From: Kaistia sp. 32K
GTDB taxonomy: Bacteria > Pseudomonadota > Alphaproteobacteria > Rhizobiales > Kaistiaceae
NCBI RefSeq assembly: GCF_016629525.1
Contig: NZ_AP024269.1
Coordinates: 1,984,001 to 2,048,000 of the forward strand
Reading direction: 5' to 3'
Length of the DNA stretch: 64,000 nt
Shown: positions 29,817 through 38,265 of the stretch, in pieces
Layout: each line of letters starts with the position of its first letter
How positions within the stretch are numbered: the stretch's first letter is position 1
Notes under the pieces: generated by a model
Database searches by the model: none
What the model saw: the letters and a program-made list of their open reading frames with translations, nothing else
Told to the model about the DNA's origin: nothing
Made by a program: the position numbers and the translations under genes

Positions 29817-30899
29817 ATGCGCGTCGACCTTTTCGATTTCGATCTCCCCGAGGAAAACATCGCCCTGCGTCCGGCCCGGCCGCGCGACAGCGCGCGCCTG
29901 CTTGTCGTCAAGCAGGGCCAGCCCCTCGAGGACCGCATCGTCCGCGAGCTGCCGGACATGCTGCGCCCCGGCGACGCGCTCGTCTTCAACGACACCAAGG
30001 TGATCCCGGCCCAGCTCTTCGGCGAGCGCGTGCGCGACGGCGTCTCGGCGCGGATTGCCGTGACGCTGCACATGCGCGAGGCGGCGGACCGCTGGCGCGC
30101 TTTTGTCCGTCCGGCCAAGAAGCTGCAGCTCGGCGACCGCATCCAGTTCGGCGAGACAGAGGATCGCGCCTGCCTGATCTCGGGCCTCGCCGCCACCGTT
30201 GCCGAGAAGGGCGACGCCGGCGAAGTCGTGCTCGCCTTCGATCTCTCCGGCCCGATCCTCGACGAGGCGATCGCCTCAGTCGGCCACATCCCGCTGCCGC
30301 CCTATATCGCCTCGAAGCGCATCGAGGACGACGAGGACCGGCAGGACTACCAGACCATCTACGCCCGCGAGGAGGGCGCCGTCGCCGCGCCGACCGCCGG
30401 CCTCCATTTCACGCCCGATCTCTTCGCCCGTCTAGACGCGCTCGGCGTCGAGCGGCATTTCGTGACGCTGCATGTCGGCGCCGGCACCTTCTTGCCGGTC
30501 AAGGCCGACGACACGGCGGAGCACAAGATGCATGCCGAGCGCGGCGAGGTCTCGAAGGCGACCGCCGATGCGCTCAACGCCGTACGGGCGCGTGGAAATC
30601 GCGTCATCGCCGTCGGCACGACGTCGCTGCGGCTGCTGGAAAGCGCCGCCGGCGAGGACGACATCATCCGGCCGTTCCATGGGCCGACCTCGATCTTCAT
30701 CACGCCGGGCTACCGCTTCCGGGCGATCGACCTGCTGATGACCAATTTCCACCTGCCGCGCTCGACGCTGTTCATGCTCGTCTCCGCCTTTGCCGGGCTG
30801 GAGACGATGCGGGCGGCATATGAGCACGCCATCGCGACCGGCTACCGCTTCTATTCCTACGGCGACGCGTCGCTGCTTTTCCCGAACGAGACAGAATGA
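29817..30899 (+). CDS. queA: S-adenosylmethionine:tRNA ribosyltransferase-isomerase
   Basis: The 360-residue enzyme builds epoxyqueuosine on tRNA by transferring the ribosyl part of S-adenosylmethionine to 7-aminomethyl-7-deazaguanine at position 34. [19 protein letters not shown] at the N-terminus, [20 protein letters not shown] and [13 protein letters not shown] are family signatures. Its stop overlaps the tgt start (ATGA), so queA and tgt are translationally coupled and act in consecutive steps of queuosine synthesis. queF lies at 55920 on the other strand. Confidence 0.95.
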   Translation: MRVDLFDFDLPEENIALRPARPRDSARLLVVKQGQPLEDRIVRELPDMLRPGDALVFNDTKVIPAQLFGERVRDGVSARIAVTLHMREAADRWRAFVRPAKKLQLGDRIQFGETEDRACLISGLAATVAEKGDAGEVVLAFDLSGPILDEAIASVGHIPLPPYIASKRIEDDEDRQDYQTIYAREEGAVAAPTAGLHFTPDLFARLDALGVERHFVTLHVGAGTFLPVKADDTAEHKMHAERGEVSKATADALNAVRARGNRVIAVGTTSLRLLESAAGEDDIIRPFHGPTSIFITPGYRFRAIDLLMTNFHLPRSTLFMLVSAFAGLETMRAAYEHAIATGYRFYSYGDASLLFPNETE

Positions 30900-32026
30900 C
30901 CGAGAAATTCCAGTTCACCCTGCTCGCCAAGGACGGCATGGCGCGACGCGGCGAGATATCGATGCCGCGTGGAAACATCCGCACGCCCGCCTTCATGCCG
31001 GTCGGCACGGCCGGCACGGTCAAGGCGATGTATCCGGGCCAGGTGCGCGAGCTCGGCGCCGACATCATCCTCGGCAACACCTATCATCTGATGCTGCGGC
31101 CGGGCGCCGAGCGGGTCGCCAAGCTCGGCGGCCTGCACACCTTCGCCAACTGGCCGCACCCGATCCTGACGGATTCCGGCGGCTTCCAGGTCATGTCGCT
31201 GGCGCAGCTGCGCAAGCTCAACGAGCACGGCGTCACCTTCCAGAGCCATATCGACGGCCGCCGCTATGAACTGACGCCGGAGCGCTCGGTCGAGATCCAG
31301 GGCCTGCTCGACAGTGACATCCAGATGCAGCTCGACGAGTGCGTCGCCCTGCCGTCGTCGGAGAAGGAGATCGAGCGGGCGATGAACCTGTCGCTGCGCT
31401 GGGCCGAGCGCTCCAAGGCCGCCTTCGGCGACCAGCCGGGCAAGGCGATCTTCGGCATCGTGCAGGGCGGCGACGTCCCGCGCCTCCGCGTTGAGAGCGC
31501 ACGGGCTTTGAGGGCCATGGAGTTCAAGGGCTATTCGATCGGCGGCCTCGCGGTCGGCGAGCCGCAGGCCGTGATGCTCGACATGCTGATGGTGACGACG
31601 CCGGAGCTCCCCGAGGAGAAGCCGCGCTACCTGATGGGCGTCGGCACGCCGGACGACATCCTCGAATCCGTGGCGCGCGGCGTCGACATGTTCGACTGCG
31701 TGATGCCGACTCGCGCCGGCCGGCACGGCCTCGCCTTCACCCGCTTCGGCAAGGTCAATCTGAAGAACGCCCGCCACGCCGAGGACCACCGTCCGCTCGA
31801 CGAGGCGTCCGAATGCCCGGCGAGCCGCGACTATTCGCGCGCCTATCTGCATCACCTGTTCAAGGCGAACGAGACGCTGGCGGCGATGCTGCTGACCTGG
31901 AACAACCTCGCCTATTACCAGACGCTGATGGCCGGCATCCGCGCCGCGATCGACGAGCAGCGCTTCGAAGATTTCCGCCTCGCCACCAAGGAAGGCTGGG
32001 CGAGGGGCGATATCCCGGCGCTCTGA
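30896..32026 (+). CDS. tgt: tRNA-guanine transglycosylase (queuosine insertion)
   Basis: The 376-residue TIM-barrel enzyme swaps guanine 34 for preQ1 in tRNAs for Asp, Asn, His and Tyr. The active site includes [15 protein letters not shown] and [16 protein letters not shown], with the catalytic aspartate in [13 protein letters not shown]. The usual zinc site is CxCxxC plus a distant histidine; here the segment reads [17 protein letters not shown], so only one cysteine (C307) and the histidines (319/320) remain, and the loop is two residues shorter than in Zymomonas. It overlaps queA by four bases. Confidence 0.93.
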   Translation: MTEKFQFTLLAKDGMARRGEISMPRGNIRTPAFMPVGTAGTVKAMYPGQVRELGADIILGNTYHLMLRPGAERVAKLGGLHTFANWPHPILTDSGGFQVMSLAQLRKLNEHGVTFQSHIDGRRYELTPERSVEIQGLLDSDIQMQLDECVALPSSEKEIERAMNLSLRWAERSKAAFGDQPGKAIFGIVQGGDVPRLRVESARALRAMEFKGYSIGGLAVGEPQAVMLDMLMVTTPELPEEKPRYLMGVGTPDDILESVARGVDMFDCVMPTRAGRHGLAFTRFGKVNLKNARHAEDHRPLDEASECPASRDYSRAYLHHLFKANETLAAMLLTWNNLAYYQTLMAGIRAAIDEQRFEDFRLATKEGWARGDIPAL

Positions 32027-32100
32027 GGCGGCCGGGAACCCGTTCTTCGATCGCGCCGCCTCCCGGCGCAGGCTCGATCGCCGCGAAGCGACCTCCGCCG

Positions 32101-32200
32101 TCATCCCCGCGAAGGCGGGGATCCATCCATCCGAGGTCTTGGGAATTTCGCGCGGGAGCAACCCGGCCGAATGGATCCCGGGTCAAGCCCGGGATGAGGG
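32101..32200. repeat. Inverted pair of TCATCCCCGCG...GGATCC palindromes
   Basis: TCATCCCCGCGAAGGCGGGG at 32101-32128 and ATGGATCCCGGGTCAAGCCC at 32171-32200 are two hairpin units in inverse orientation between convergent genes. Related units lie at 39764-39790 and 39848-39868. Confidence 0.65.
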
Positions 32201-32230
32201 TGAGGGTGAGGCGGCCGTCGCGCCCGCTCG

Positions 32231-32866
32231 TCAGCCCGCCCAGCCCGGGAACAGCGCCGTGAGGCTGCCGACCAGCATCTCCATGGCGATGGCGGCCAGG
32301 ATCATGCCCATCAGCCGCTTGGTCACGCTCAGCACCGTGGGCGACGCGATGCGGGCGATGAACGGGCCGGTGAGCAGCAGCCCGCCGATCAGGAGGATGA
32401 CGGCGATGAGGCCGGCCGAGAACGCGACGATCTTGCCGCCCGCTTGCGCCTCATGGGAAAAGACGACGAGCGCCGAAATGGTGCCGGGGCCGAGCAGGAG
32501 CGGGATGCTCAACGGGTAGAAGGCGACGTTGCTGGCGCTCTTGTAGGTCTTCTGCTCCTGGTCCGATCCGGCCCGGGTCGGGCTGTCGTCGCCGTTCAGC
32601 ATGTCGAGGGCGATCAGGAGCACGATCAGGCCGCCGGCGAGGCGGAAGTGGTTGATGTCGAGACCGAAGAAGCCGAGGATCGCCGTGCCGGCCGCGGCGG
32701 AGATCAGGCTGCCGATCGCGACCGTGATGGTGACGAGGATGGCGGTGCGGCGCTGCTCGTCCTGCGTCATTCCGCCCGTGAGCGAGAGGAACATCGTCAG
32801 GCTCGCAATCGGATTGGTGATCGCGAACAATGCTGAGAAGGTCTTGATCGCGAACGTCAAATCCAT
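32231..32866 (-). CDS. MarC family integral membrane protein, copy 2
   Basis: The 211-residue protein has six hydrophobic helices. FSALFAITNPIASLTMFLSLTG and SIPLLLGPGTISALVVFSHE are the two MarC signatures. It is clearly related to the protein at 22801-23460 but diverged in sequence and loop lengths. GGAG lies ten bases ahead of the chosen ATG at 32866. No substrate is known for the family. Confidence 0.85.
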   Translation of the reverse strand: MDLTFAIKTFSALFAITNPIASLTMFLSLTGGMTQDEQRRTAILVTITVAIGSLISAAAGTAILGFFGLDINHFRLAGGLIVLLIALDMLNGDDSPTRAGSDQEQKTYKSASNVAFYPLSIPLLLGPGTISALVVFSHEAQAGGKIVAFSAGLIAVILLIGGLLLTGPFIARIASPTVLSVTKRLMGMILAAIAMEMLVGSLTALFPGWAG

Positions 32867-33001
32867 TGCCCGAGATCTCCGATTCGGTGGGTTGCAGCGT
32901 ATCCTTTCCATCACCTTAGGGTAGGTCAAGCGATCCCCGCCGATACCGCGCGCAAAAGCGCGCGTCGGTCCACGTTGAGCGAAGATGGGCGGAGGGGGAC
33001 T

Positions 33002-33433
33002 CTAGATGGTCGGCGCCGTGTCCTTGATCAGCGTGCAGCCGGCAATCTTCCAGCTGCCGTCGGGCTGCTTCTCGAAGCGGTAGAGCGCGATCCAGTTCTT
33101 GCCGTCCGGACCGGTCACATAGACCTTCTGCACGAGGCCGATCGGGCTGTCGGCGATCTCGCCATAGGCGATGCTGCGCGGCCGGTAGATCGGCGGATAG
33201 GCCTCGCGGACCATGCCGAGGAAGATGTCCGGCGAGGGGAACATGCGCTGGATGCCCGGCGCGGCATAGCCATAGGCAGCGACGCCGTCGTCGCGCTGGA
33301 AGGCGTCGAGCTGGCCCTGCACCAGCTGCTTCAGCGCGCCCTTGTCGGCGACGCTCGGCTCGGCGGCGATCGCCACCGACGAGAACAGGGCGGTGGCCAT
33401 CAGGAAGACGATCGTGAAGGCGATACGGGTCAT
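33002..33433 (-). CDS. DUF4864 domain-containing exported protein
   Basis: The 143-residue protein has a signal peptide ending near SSVAIA and a domain with LKQLVQGQLDAFQRDDGVAAY, IQRMFPSPDIFLGMVR and LYRFEKQPDGSWKIAGCTL, matching DUF4864. The pattern is like the NTF2 fold and implies a periplasmic role that is not known. GGAGAG precedes the ATG. A single-gene unit on its strand. Confidence 0.8.
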   Translation of the reverse strand: MTRIAFTIVFLMATALFSSVAIAAEPSVADKGALKQLVQGQLDAFQRDDGVAAYGYAAPGIQRMFPSPDIFLGMVREAYPPIYRPRSIAYGEIADSPIGLVQKVYVTGPDGKNWIALYRFEKQPDGSWKIAGCTLIKDTAPTI

Positions 33434-33632
33434 GGTCAGGCTCTCCGGCGCTGCGGCGGCGCGAAAGGCTCCTTGTTGAAGTAGCTACGCCGGGCGCGAC
33501 GACAAGGTTTCACGGCCTCGCGATGCGCGTCGAAACCGCTGGCAGGCGGGGCGGGAGATCGCGCGTACGCATTGCGGGGAGGGGACCGGACCTGTTATCC
33601 CGTCCTCACATCACGCGCTGCCGGAGGCCCCG

Positions 33633-33869
33633 ATGCGAGCTCTTTTCGTCCAGATCAAATGTCATCTCGGCCGCGCCTACGAGGTGGCGAACGCCATCGC
33701 CGATGCCGAGATCGCCTCCGAGATCTATTCGACCGCCGGCGAGTTCGACCTCTTGGTCAAGTTCTACCTCCCCGACGACGCCGACCCCGGCCATTTCGTC
33801 ACCGAATCGGTGCAGCGCTTCGACGGCATCCGCGATACGCGCACGATCATGACGTTCCGCGCGTTCTAG
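33633..33869 (+). CDS. Stand-alone Lrp/AsnC ligand-binding (RAM) domain protein
   Basis: The 78-residue protein is only the small-molecule-binding domain of Lrp/AsnC regulators: FVQIKCHLGRAYEVANAIA, EIYSTAGEFDLLVKFYLP and RDTRTIMTFRAF. The DNA-binding helix-turn-helix is absent and none is encoded just upstream. Such stand-alone RAM proteins are found in many rhizobia and may bind amino acids as oligomers or modulate full-length regulators. GGAGG lies ahead of the ATG. Confidence 0.85.
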   Translation: MRALFVQIKCHLGRAYEVANAIADAEIASEIYSTAGEFDLLVKFYLPDDADPGHFVTESVQRFDGIRDTRTIMTFRAF

Positions 33870-34234
33870 GTTTCACCTGCGGGACAGACCCTCTCCCGCG
33901 CGCGGAAGAGGGAGTTCCTCGGCGCGCCTAACCTGTTCGCTCGGAAGCCCCGTGACCGAGCCACATCGATGTTGGATTTCGATCCGTCACGGGTTGCAAA
34001 TAGTAAGGCTGACATCCTATCCTCGCAGGGACACCTGCTTCCGGCGGCGCGTCCTGCCGCGGGGTATGGCTGACGGCATGACCCGGCCGACTCCCTCCCT
34101 CGCTCGACGCGCTTCGCCAAAACCCTGATTTCGGATCCGCGCCGAGCCTTGCGGCCGCCGGCTCGATCCGTTTCGCTATGTGAATCCGGACCCGGGCGGA
34201 TGCGCCTTGCCGGAATGACCGCTGGAGAACGACC
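33870..34234. other. Intergenic region upstream of the EmrA-like gene
   Basis: This 365-base spacer has a degenerate CTCTCCC/AGAGGGAG palindrome (33888-33914) near its left end. It may carry the promoter of the efflux operon, but no clear promoter or operator sequence is visible, and there is no regulator gene in it. Confidence 0.45.
33888..33914. repeat. CTCTCCC-type palindromic unit
   Basis: ACCCTCTCCCGCGCGCGGAA followed by GAGGGAG, a single degenerate copy of the family seen at 11376, 26440 and 39648. It lies 20 bases after the RAM protein's stop and may end its transcription. Confidence 0.6.
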
Positions 34235-35329
34235 GTGGAAGCGCCCGTACCTGCTGCTGAACTTGGCCAGAAGCCGAAGCATCCGACCCTGCGGCGCACG
34301 CTGCTGCTCGGCGGCCCGATCGTCGCCATCGTCCTCGGGCTCTGGCTGTACCTGACCGGCGGGCAATATGTGTCGGAAGACGATTCCTACGTCGGCGCCG
34401 CCGATGTCACGATCGTGCCGCAGGTGACCGGGCAGGTGACGCGCGTCGCGGTCGGCCCCAACCAGCTGGTCAAGGCGGGCGATCTCCTGTTCGAGATCGA
34501 TGCGCAGCCGTTCCAGATCGCGCTCGATCAGGCCCAGGCTGAACTTGTCCAGGTGCAGGAGAAGCTGCAGGGCCTGATCCTCACCTACAACCAGCAGCAG
34601 GCGAGCGTGGCGCAGGCCAAGGCCGACCTCACCTTCGCGCAGCAGGAATTCGACCGCATCAACGCGCTCGTCAAGGACAGCGTCGAAACCCGCGCCGCCT
34701 ATGACCAGGCGCAGCGCGAGCTGCGGGTCGCCCAGCAGGCGCAGCTCGCGGCCCAGTCCGGCGCGGCGGCGACCCTGGCCCAGCTCGGCGGTAGCATCGA
34801 CAAGCCGATCGAGCAGCATTCGGCCTATCTGGCGGCGAAGGCGCAGGTCGAGCTGGCCGAGCGCAATGTCCGCCTGACGCAGGTCTTCGCGCCCTTCGCC
34901 GGCACGGTGACCCAGGTCGAGAACATCCAGCCGGGCAGCTTCCTGAGCATCGGCCAGGCGGCCTTCAGCCTCATCGGCGCCGACAGCTGGGTGGATGCCA
35001 ACATCAAGGAAACCGACCTGACCCACATCAAGGTCGGCGATCCTGCCACCGTTGTCCTCGATTCCTATCCGAACCAGCCGATCGAGGCCGAGGTCGAGAG
35101 CATTTCGCCGGCGAGCGGATCCGTCTTCGCGCTGTTGCCGGCGCAGAACGCCTCCGGCAACTGGGTCAAGGTGGTGCAGCGCATGCCCGTGCGCCTCAAG
35201 ATCACCAAGACCGATCCGAACGTCGTGCTGCGCGACGGCGCCAGCGCCACGGTCTCGATCGATACCGGCTATCGCCGCACGCTCGGCACCCTCTGGCATG
35301 ATCTCGCCAGCATGGTGGGGATCGACTGA
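34235..35329 (+). CDS. HlyD/EmrA-type membrane fusion protein of an efflux pump
   Basis: The 364-residue protein has one N-terminal membrane helix (LLLGGPIVAIVLGLWLYL, about 25-42) and periplasmic beta-barrel strands such as YVGAADVTIVPQVTGQVTRV. A coiled-coil hairpin (about 95-200, QAQAELVQVQEKL...) and a lipoyl-like half FAPFAGTVTQVENIQPGSF follow. This is the adaptor of a tripartite pump, linking the downstream EmrB-like transporter to an outer-membrane channel encoded elsewhere. The start is GTG with GGAGA upstream. It overlaps the next gene by one base (TGATG). Confidence 0.9.
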   Translation: MEAPVPAAELGQKPKHPTLRRTLLLGGPIVAIVLGLWLYLTGGQYVSEDDSYVGAADVTIVPQVTGQVTRVAVGPNQLVKAGDLLFEIDAQPFQIALDQAQAELVQVQEKLQGLILTYNQQQASVAQAKADLTFAQQEFDRINALVKDSVETRAAYDQAQRELRVAQQAQLAAQSGAAATLAQLGGSIDKPIEQHSAYLAAKAQVELAERNVRLTQVFAPFAGTVTQVENIQPGSFLSIGQAAFSLIGADSWVDANIKETDLTHIKVGDPATVVLDSYPNQPIEAEVESISPASGSVFALLPAQNASGNWVKVVQRMPVRLKITKTDPNVVLRDGASATVSIDTGYRRTLGTLWHDLASMVGID

Positions 35330-36858
35330 TGTCCGACATCGCCGCGACGCCGGCGACAGGCACGAGGCGCGTCGCCGTCACGATCTGCGTGATGGTGGCG
35401 ACCCTGATGCAGGCGCTCGATTCGACGATCGCCAATGTCGCGCTGCCCTATATGCAGGGCAGCCTCGCGACGACGAGTACGCAGGTCAACTGGGTGCTCA
35501 CCTCCTACATCGTCGCCGCCGCCATCCTGACGCCGGCGACCGGCTGGCTGGAGGCGCGCTTCGGCCGGCGCCAGCTGTTCATCGTCTGCGTCACCGGCTT
35601 CGTCGTCGCCTCGATGCTGTGCGGCACGGCGACGTCGATCGAGCAGATGGTGATCTACCGCATGATCCAGGGCGCGTTCGGCGCGCCGGTCGTGCCGCTG
35701 TCGCAGGCCGTGCTGCTCGACACCTATCCGCTGCGCCAGCGCGGCCAGGCGATGGCGATCTTCGGCCTCGGCGTCATGCTCGGCCCGATCCTCGGCCCGA
35801 CGCTCGGCGGCTGGCTGACGCAGTATTACGACTGGCGCTGGGTGTTCTACGTCAACGTGCCGTTCGGCATCCTGGCGCTGCTCCTGGCGTTCGGCTTCCT
35901 GGAAGGGAAGACGGGCTCGGCCAAGGCGCGGCTCGACTGGTTCGGCTTCGCCACGCTCGGCATCGCCATCGCGGCGCTGCAGCTGTTCCTCGATCGCGGC
36001 GAGCAGCTCGACTGGTTCCAGGCGACCGAGATCAAGTTCGAGTTCACCCTGGCCATCCTCGGCTTCTATCTCTTCATCGTCCACACGATGACGGCGCGAA
36101 AGCCGTTCCTCGATCCGAGGCTGTTCGCCGACCGCAACTTCGTCATGGGGCAGGTGCTGATCTTCGTCGTCGGCGCCGTGCTGCTCGCGACGCTGGCGCT
36201 GCTCGCGCCCTATCTCGAGCGGCTGATGGGCTATCCGGTGCTGACCGCCGGCCTGGTGCTGGCGCCGCGCGGCATCGGCACCATGGCGGCGATGCTGCTC
36301 GTCGGGCGGCTGATGTCGGTGGTCGACACGCGCTACCTGCTCCTGACGGGCCTCGGCCTCACCGCCGTCGCGCTCTACCAGATGAGCCTGTTCACGCCCG
36401 ACATCTCGCAGACGACGATCATCACCACCGGGCTGATCCAGGGTTTCGGCCTCGGCTTCGTCTTCGTGCCGCTCAGCACCGTCACCTTCGCGACGATCGC
36501 CGCCGATCTGCGCACCCAGGGCACCGGCTTCTACAGCCTGGTCCGAAATGTCGGCTCCAGCGTCGGCATCTCGGTGACGAGCTTCCTGCTGACGCGCAAC
36601 ACGGCGATCGTGCATGCCGGGCTCGCGGCCGACGTCTCGCCCTATAGCCGCGCCGTGCAGCAGCTCGGGCCCGGGCTGCAGCTCGATACGCTGGCCGGCA
36701 AGGCGAACCTGAACGATCTGATCGACCTGCAGGCGGCGACCATCGCCTATGCCGACAATTTCCGCCTGATGATGTTCATCACCATCCTGATCATGCCGCT
36801 CGTCTTTCTGCTCCGGAACACGCAGCCGCTGAAGTCGGCGCCCGACGTGGTGGAGTGA
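35329..36858 (+). CDS. DHA2 family (EmrB/QacA) drug:H+ antiporter
   Basis: The 509-residue inner-membrane protein has about fourteen helices. LMQALDSTIANVALPYMQG is the hallmark first-helix motif of EmrB/QacA proteins. WVLTSYIVAAAILTPATGWL (second motif) and GLGVMLGPILGPTLGGWL (motif C of drug exporters) follow. It would export hydrophobic drugs or metabolites with the HlyD-type adaptor encoded upstream. The specificity cannot be told. No tolC-like gene or regulator is next to the pair. Confidence 0.93.
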   Translation: MSDIAATPATGTRRVAVTICVMVATLMQALDSTIANVALPYMQGSLATTSTQVNWVLTSYIVAAAILTPATGWLEARFGRRQLFIVCVTGFVVASMLCGTATSIEQMVIYRMIQGAFGAPVVPLSQAVLLDTYPLRQRGQAMAIFGLGVMLGPILGPTLGGWLTQYYDWRWVFYVNVPFGILALLLAFGFLEGKTGSAKARLDWFGFATLGIAIAALQLFLDRGEQLDWFQATEIKFEFTLAILGFYLFIVHTMTARKPFLDPRLFADRNFVMGQVLIFVVGAVLLATLALLAPYLERLMGYPVLTAGLVLAPRGIGTMAAMLLVGRLMSVVDTRYLLLTGLGLTAVALYQMSLFTPDISQTTIITTGLIQGFGLGFVFVPLSTVTFATIAADLRTQGTGFYSLVRNVGSSVGISVTSFLLTRNTAIVHAGLAADVSPYSRAVQQLGPGLQLDTLAGKANLNDLIDLQAATIAYADNFRLMMFITILIMPLVFLLRNTQPLKSAPDVVE

Positions 36859-36885
36859 CGGGCGGATCGCCCTCGAGCGGCGGGG

Positions 36886-36929
36886 ACTGATTTGACGCAG
36901 CCGTGCAATCCGCACCTGTGCAAATCAGT
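36886..36929. repeat. Inverted repeat after the efflux operon
   Basis: ACTGATTTG (36886-36894) and CAAATCAGT (36921-36929) form a nine-base stem with a 26-base loop, 28 bases after the transporter stop. It may end transcription weakly or be an operator for the next gene. Confidence 0.4.
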
Positions 36930-37017
36930 TCCGGCTGCTTAGGAAGGGACGGGGGACTTTTCCTTGCGCCTCCCGTCCGGCCTGCGGACGGAGCCAGAAT
37001 CGTAGCGAGACGAATTC

Positions 37018-37494
37018 ATGAAGAAGCTGAGCCTGATCGCCACCGCCGCCCTGATGCTGGCGCTGCCTGCCGTCGGCCACGCGCAGCAGAAGCCGACCGC
37101 GCCGCCCGTCATGGTCAGCGCCGGCAAATGCGACAAGCTGGTCGTCGCCGGCAAGGACGCGACCAAGCAGTGCAAGAACGAGGTGGCGAGCGCGCCGCTG
37201 CCCGGCGGCGTCGTCATGTTCATCTTCACCCAGGGCAAGACGCTGATCGGCTTCACCGGCGATGCGACCAAGCTCGCGGGCGACACCAAGACCGGCATCG
37301 CCGGCGTGCCGGTGGTCGAGGTCAGCGTTCGCTCCGGCAAGGAGCCGAAGGTGCTCAAGGCGAAATCGGGCGTCTGCAAGTTCAGCGACCCGTATTCCGG
37401 CAAGCCCGCGATCGTCAGCTGCACGGCCGACACCGCCGAGGGCCGCTTCACCGGCTCGTTCAAGTCGAACGGCAAGGCGCCCCAGGCACGCTGA
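37018..37494 (+). CDS. Exported protein of unknown function with two cysteine pairs
   Basis: The 158-residue protein has a signal peptide ending near VGHAQ. The mature part has four cysteines (CDKL, QCKN, VCKF and SCTA), consistent with two disulphides. KTLIGFTGDATKLAGD and KPAIVSCTADTAEGRFTGSF recall a small beta-sandwich. I do not recognise an assigned family. The next gene on the opposite strand converges on it, with 11 bases between the stops. Confidence 0.7.
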   Translation: MKKLSLIATAALMLALPAVGHAQQKPTAPPVMVSAGKCDKLVVAGKDATKQCKNEVASAPLPGGVVMFIFTQGKTLIGFTGDATKLAGDTKTGIAGVPVVEVSVRSGKEPKVLKAKSGVCKFSDPYSGKPAIVSCTADTAEGRFTGSFKSNGKAPQAR

Positions 37495-37505
37495 GAGACG
37501 GCCCC

Positions 37506-37826
37506 TCAGCCGCGCGGTGCGAACAGGATGATCGAGGCGCCGGCCAGGCAGATGGCGGCGCCCGTCATGTCCCAGCGGTCAGGCCTCGCGCCCTCGACGA
37601 TCCAGAGCCACAGGATCGACAGCCCGATGTAGATGCCGCCATAGGCGGCATAAGCGCGTCCCGCCGCGGCGCTGTCGACTAGCGTCAGCAGATAGGCGAA
37701 CAGAGCCAGCGACAGGCCGCCCGGCACCAGCCACCAGATCGACCGGTCGAGGCGCAGCCAGGCCCAGAAGGCGAAGCAGCCGGCGATCTCGGCAAGACCC
37801 GCGGCGACATAGATCAGGATCGTCAT
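37506..37826 (-). CDS. YnfA family (UPF0060) membrane protein
   Basis: The 106-residue protein has four hydrophobic helices and the signatures [21 protein letters not shown] and [22 protein letters not shown]. YnfA proteins are small-multidrug-resistance-like transporters with a proposed efflux role. Length and topology are typical. The ribosome binding site ahead of the ATG is weak, and no other start fits the family N-terminus. Confidence 0.92.
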   Translation of the reverse strand: MTILIYVAAGLAEIAGCFAFWAWLRLDRSIWWLVPGGLSLALFAYLLTLVDSAAAGRAYAAYGGIYIGLSILWLWIVEGARPDRWDMTGAAICLAGASIILFAPRG

Positions 37827-37965
37827 CGGTATGGCCCCCTTGCCGCGACGCTTCGCGCGAAATGGGTGATTCCCCGGCTCGCGCCGCGCGCGCCGGCGGG
37901 GCAGATTGGCGCTGGCGGCCAGGCCGGTCTGCCTTGGCGCCAGGAACGTCGAAACATCAGGGGAG

Positions 37966-38041
37966 TGGTGAGCCCGTCGGGATTCGAACCCGAGACCCCA
38001 TGATTAAAAGTCACGTGCTCTACCGGCTGAGCTACGGGCTC
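37966..38041 (-). tRNA. tRNA-Lys (anticodon UUU)
   Basis: On the minus strand the 76-base gene folds as a cloverleaf. The acceptor stem is GAGCCCG/CGGGCTC, the D arm GCTCAGCCGGTAGAGC, the anticodon loop CTTTTAA flanked by CGTGA and TCATG, and the T loop GGTTCGAATCC. The 3' CCA is encoded (positions 37966-37968). The anticodon TTT reads AAA and AAG lysine codons. Confidence 0.97.
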
Positions 38042-38069
38042 GTCGAGGCAGCGCCTCGAATTGGGGCGG

Positions 38070-38098
38070 AACCTAGTCGCCACGGCGGGGCGGGTCAA
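38070..38098 (-). promoter_or_regulatory. Predicted promoter of tRNA-Lys
   Basis: On the minus strand TTGACC (38093-38098) and TAGGTT (38070-38075) are 17 bases apart. Initiation near 38062 would leave a short leader of about 20 bases before the tRNA. Confidence 0.75.
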
Positions 38099-38265
38099 TA
38101 GTCCGGCGGGCGGGGAAGGTCGATCGGTCCACGGATTTATCGCGATTGCAGCTTGCCGGTTCGAATTCCAGCGTTGGAGATTGCCCGAATGGGTTATGAA
38201 CGCGCCATATTCCTCGGTTACAATGAACCCATGTCCCTATTCATGAGAAACTCGAAGGCGTCGAC

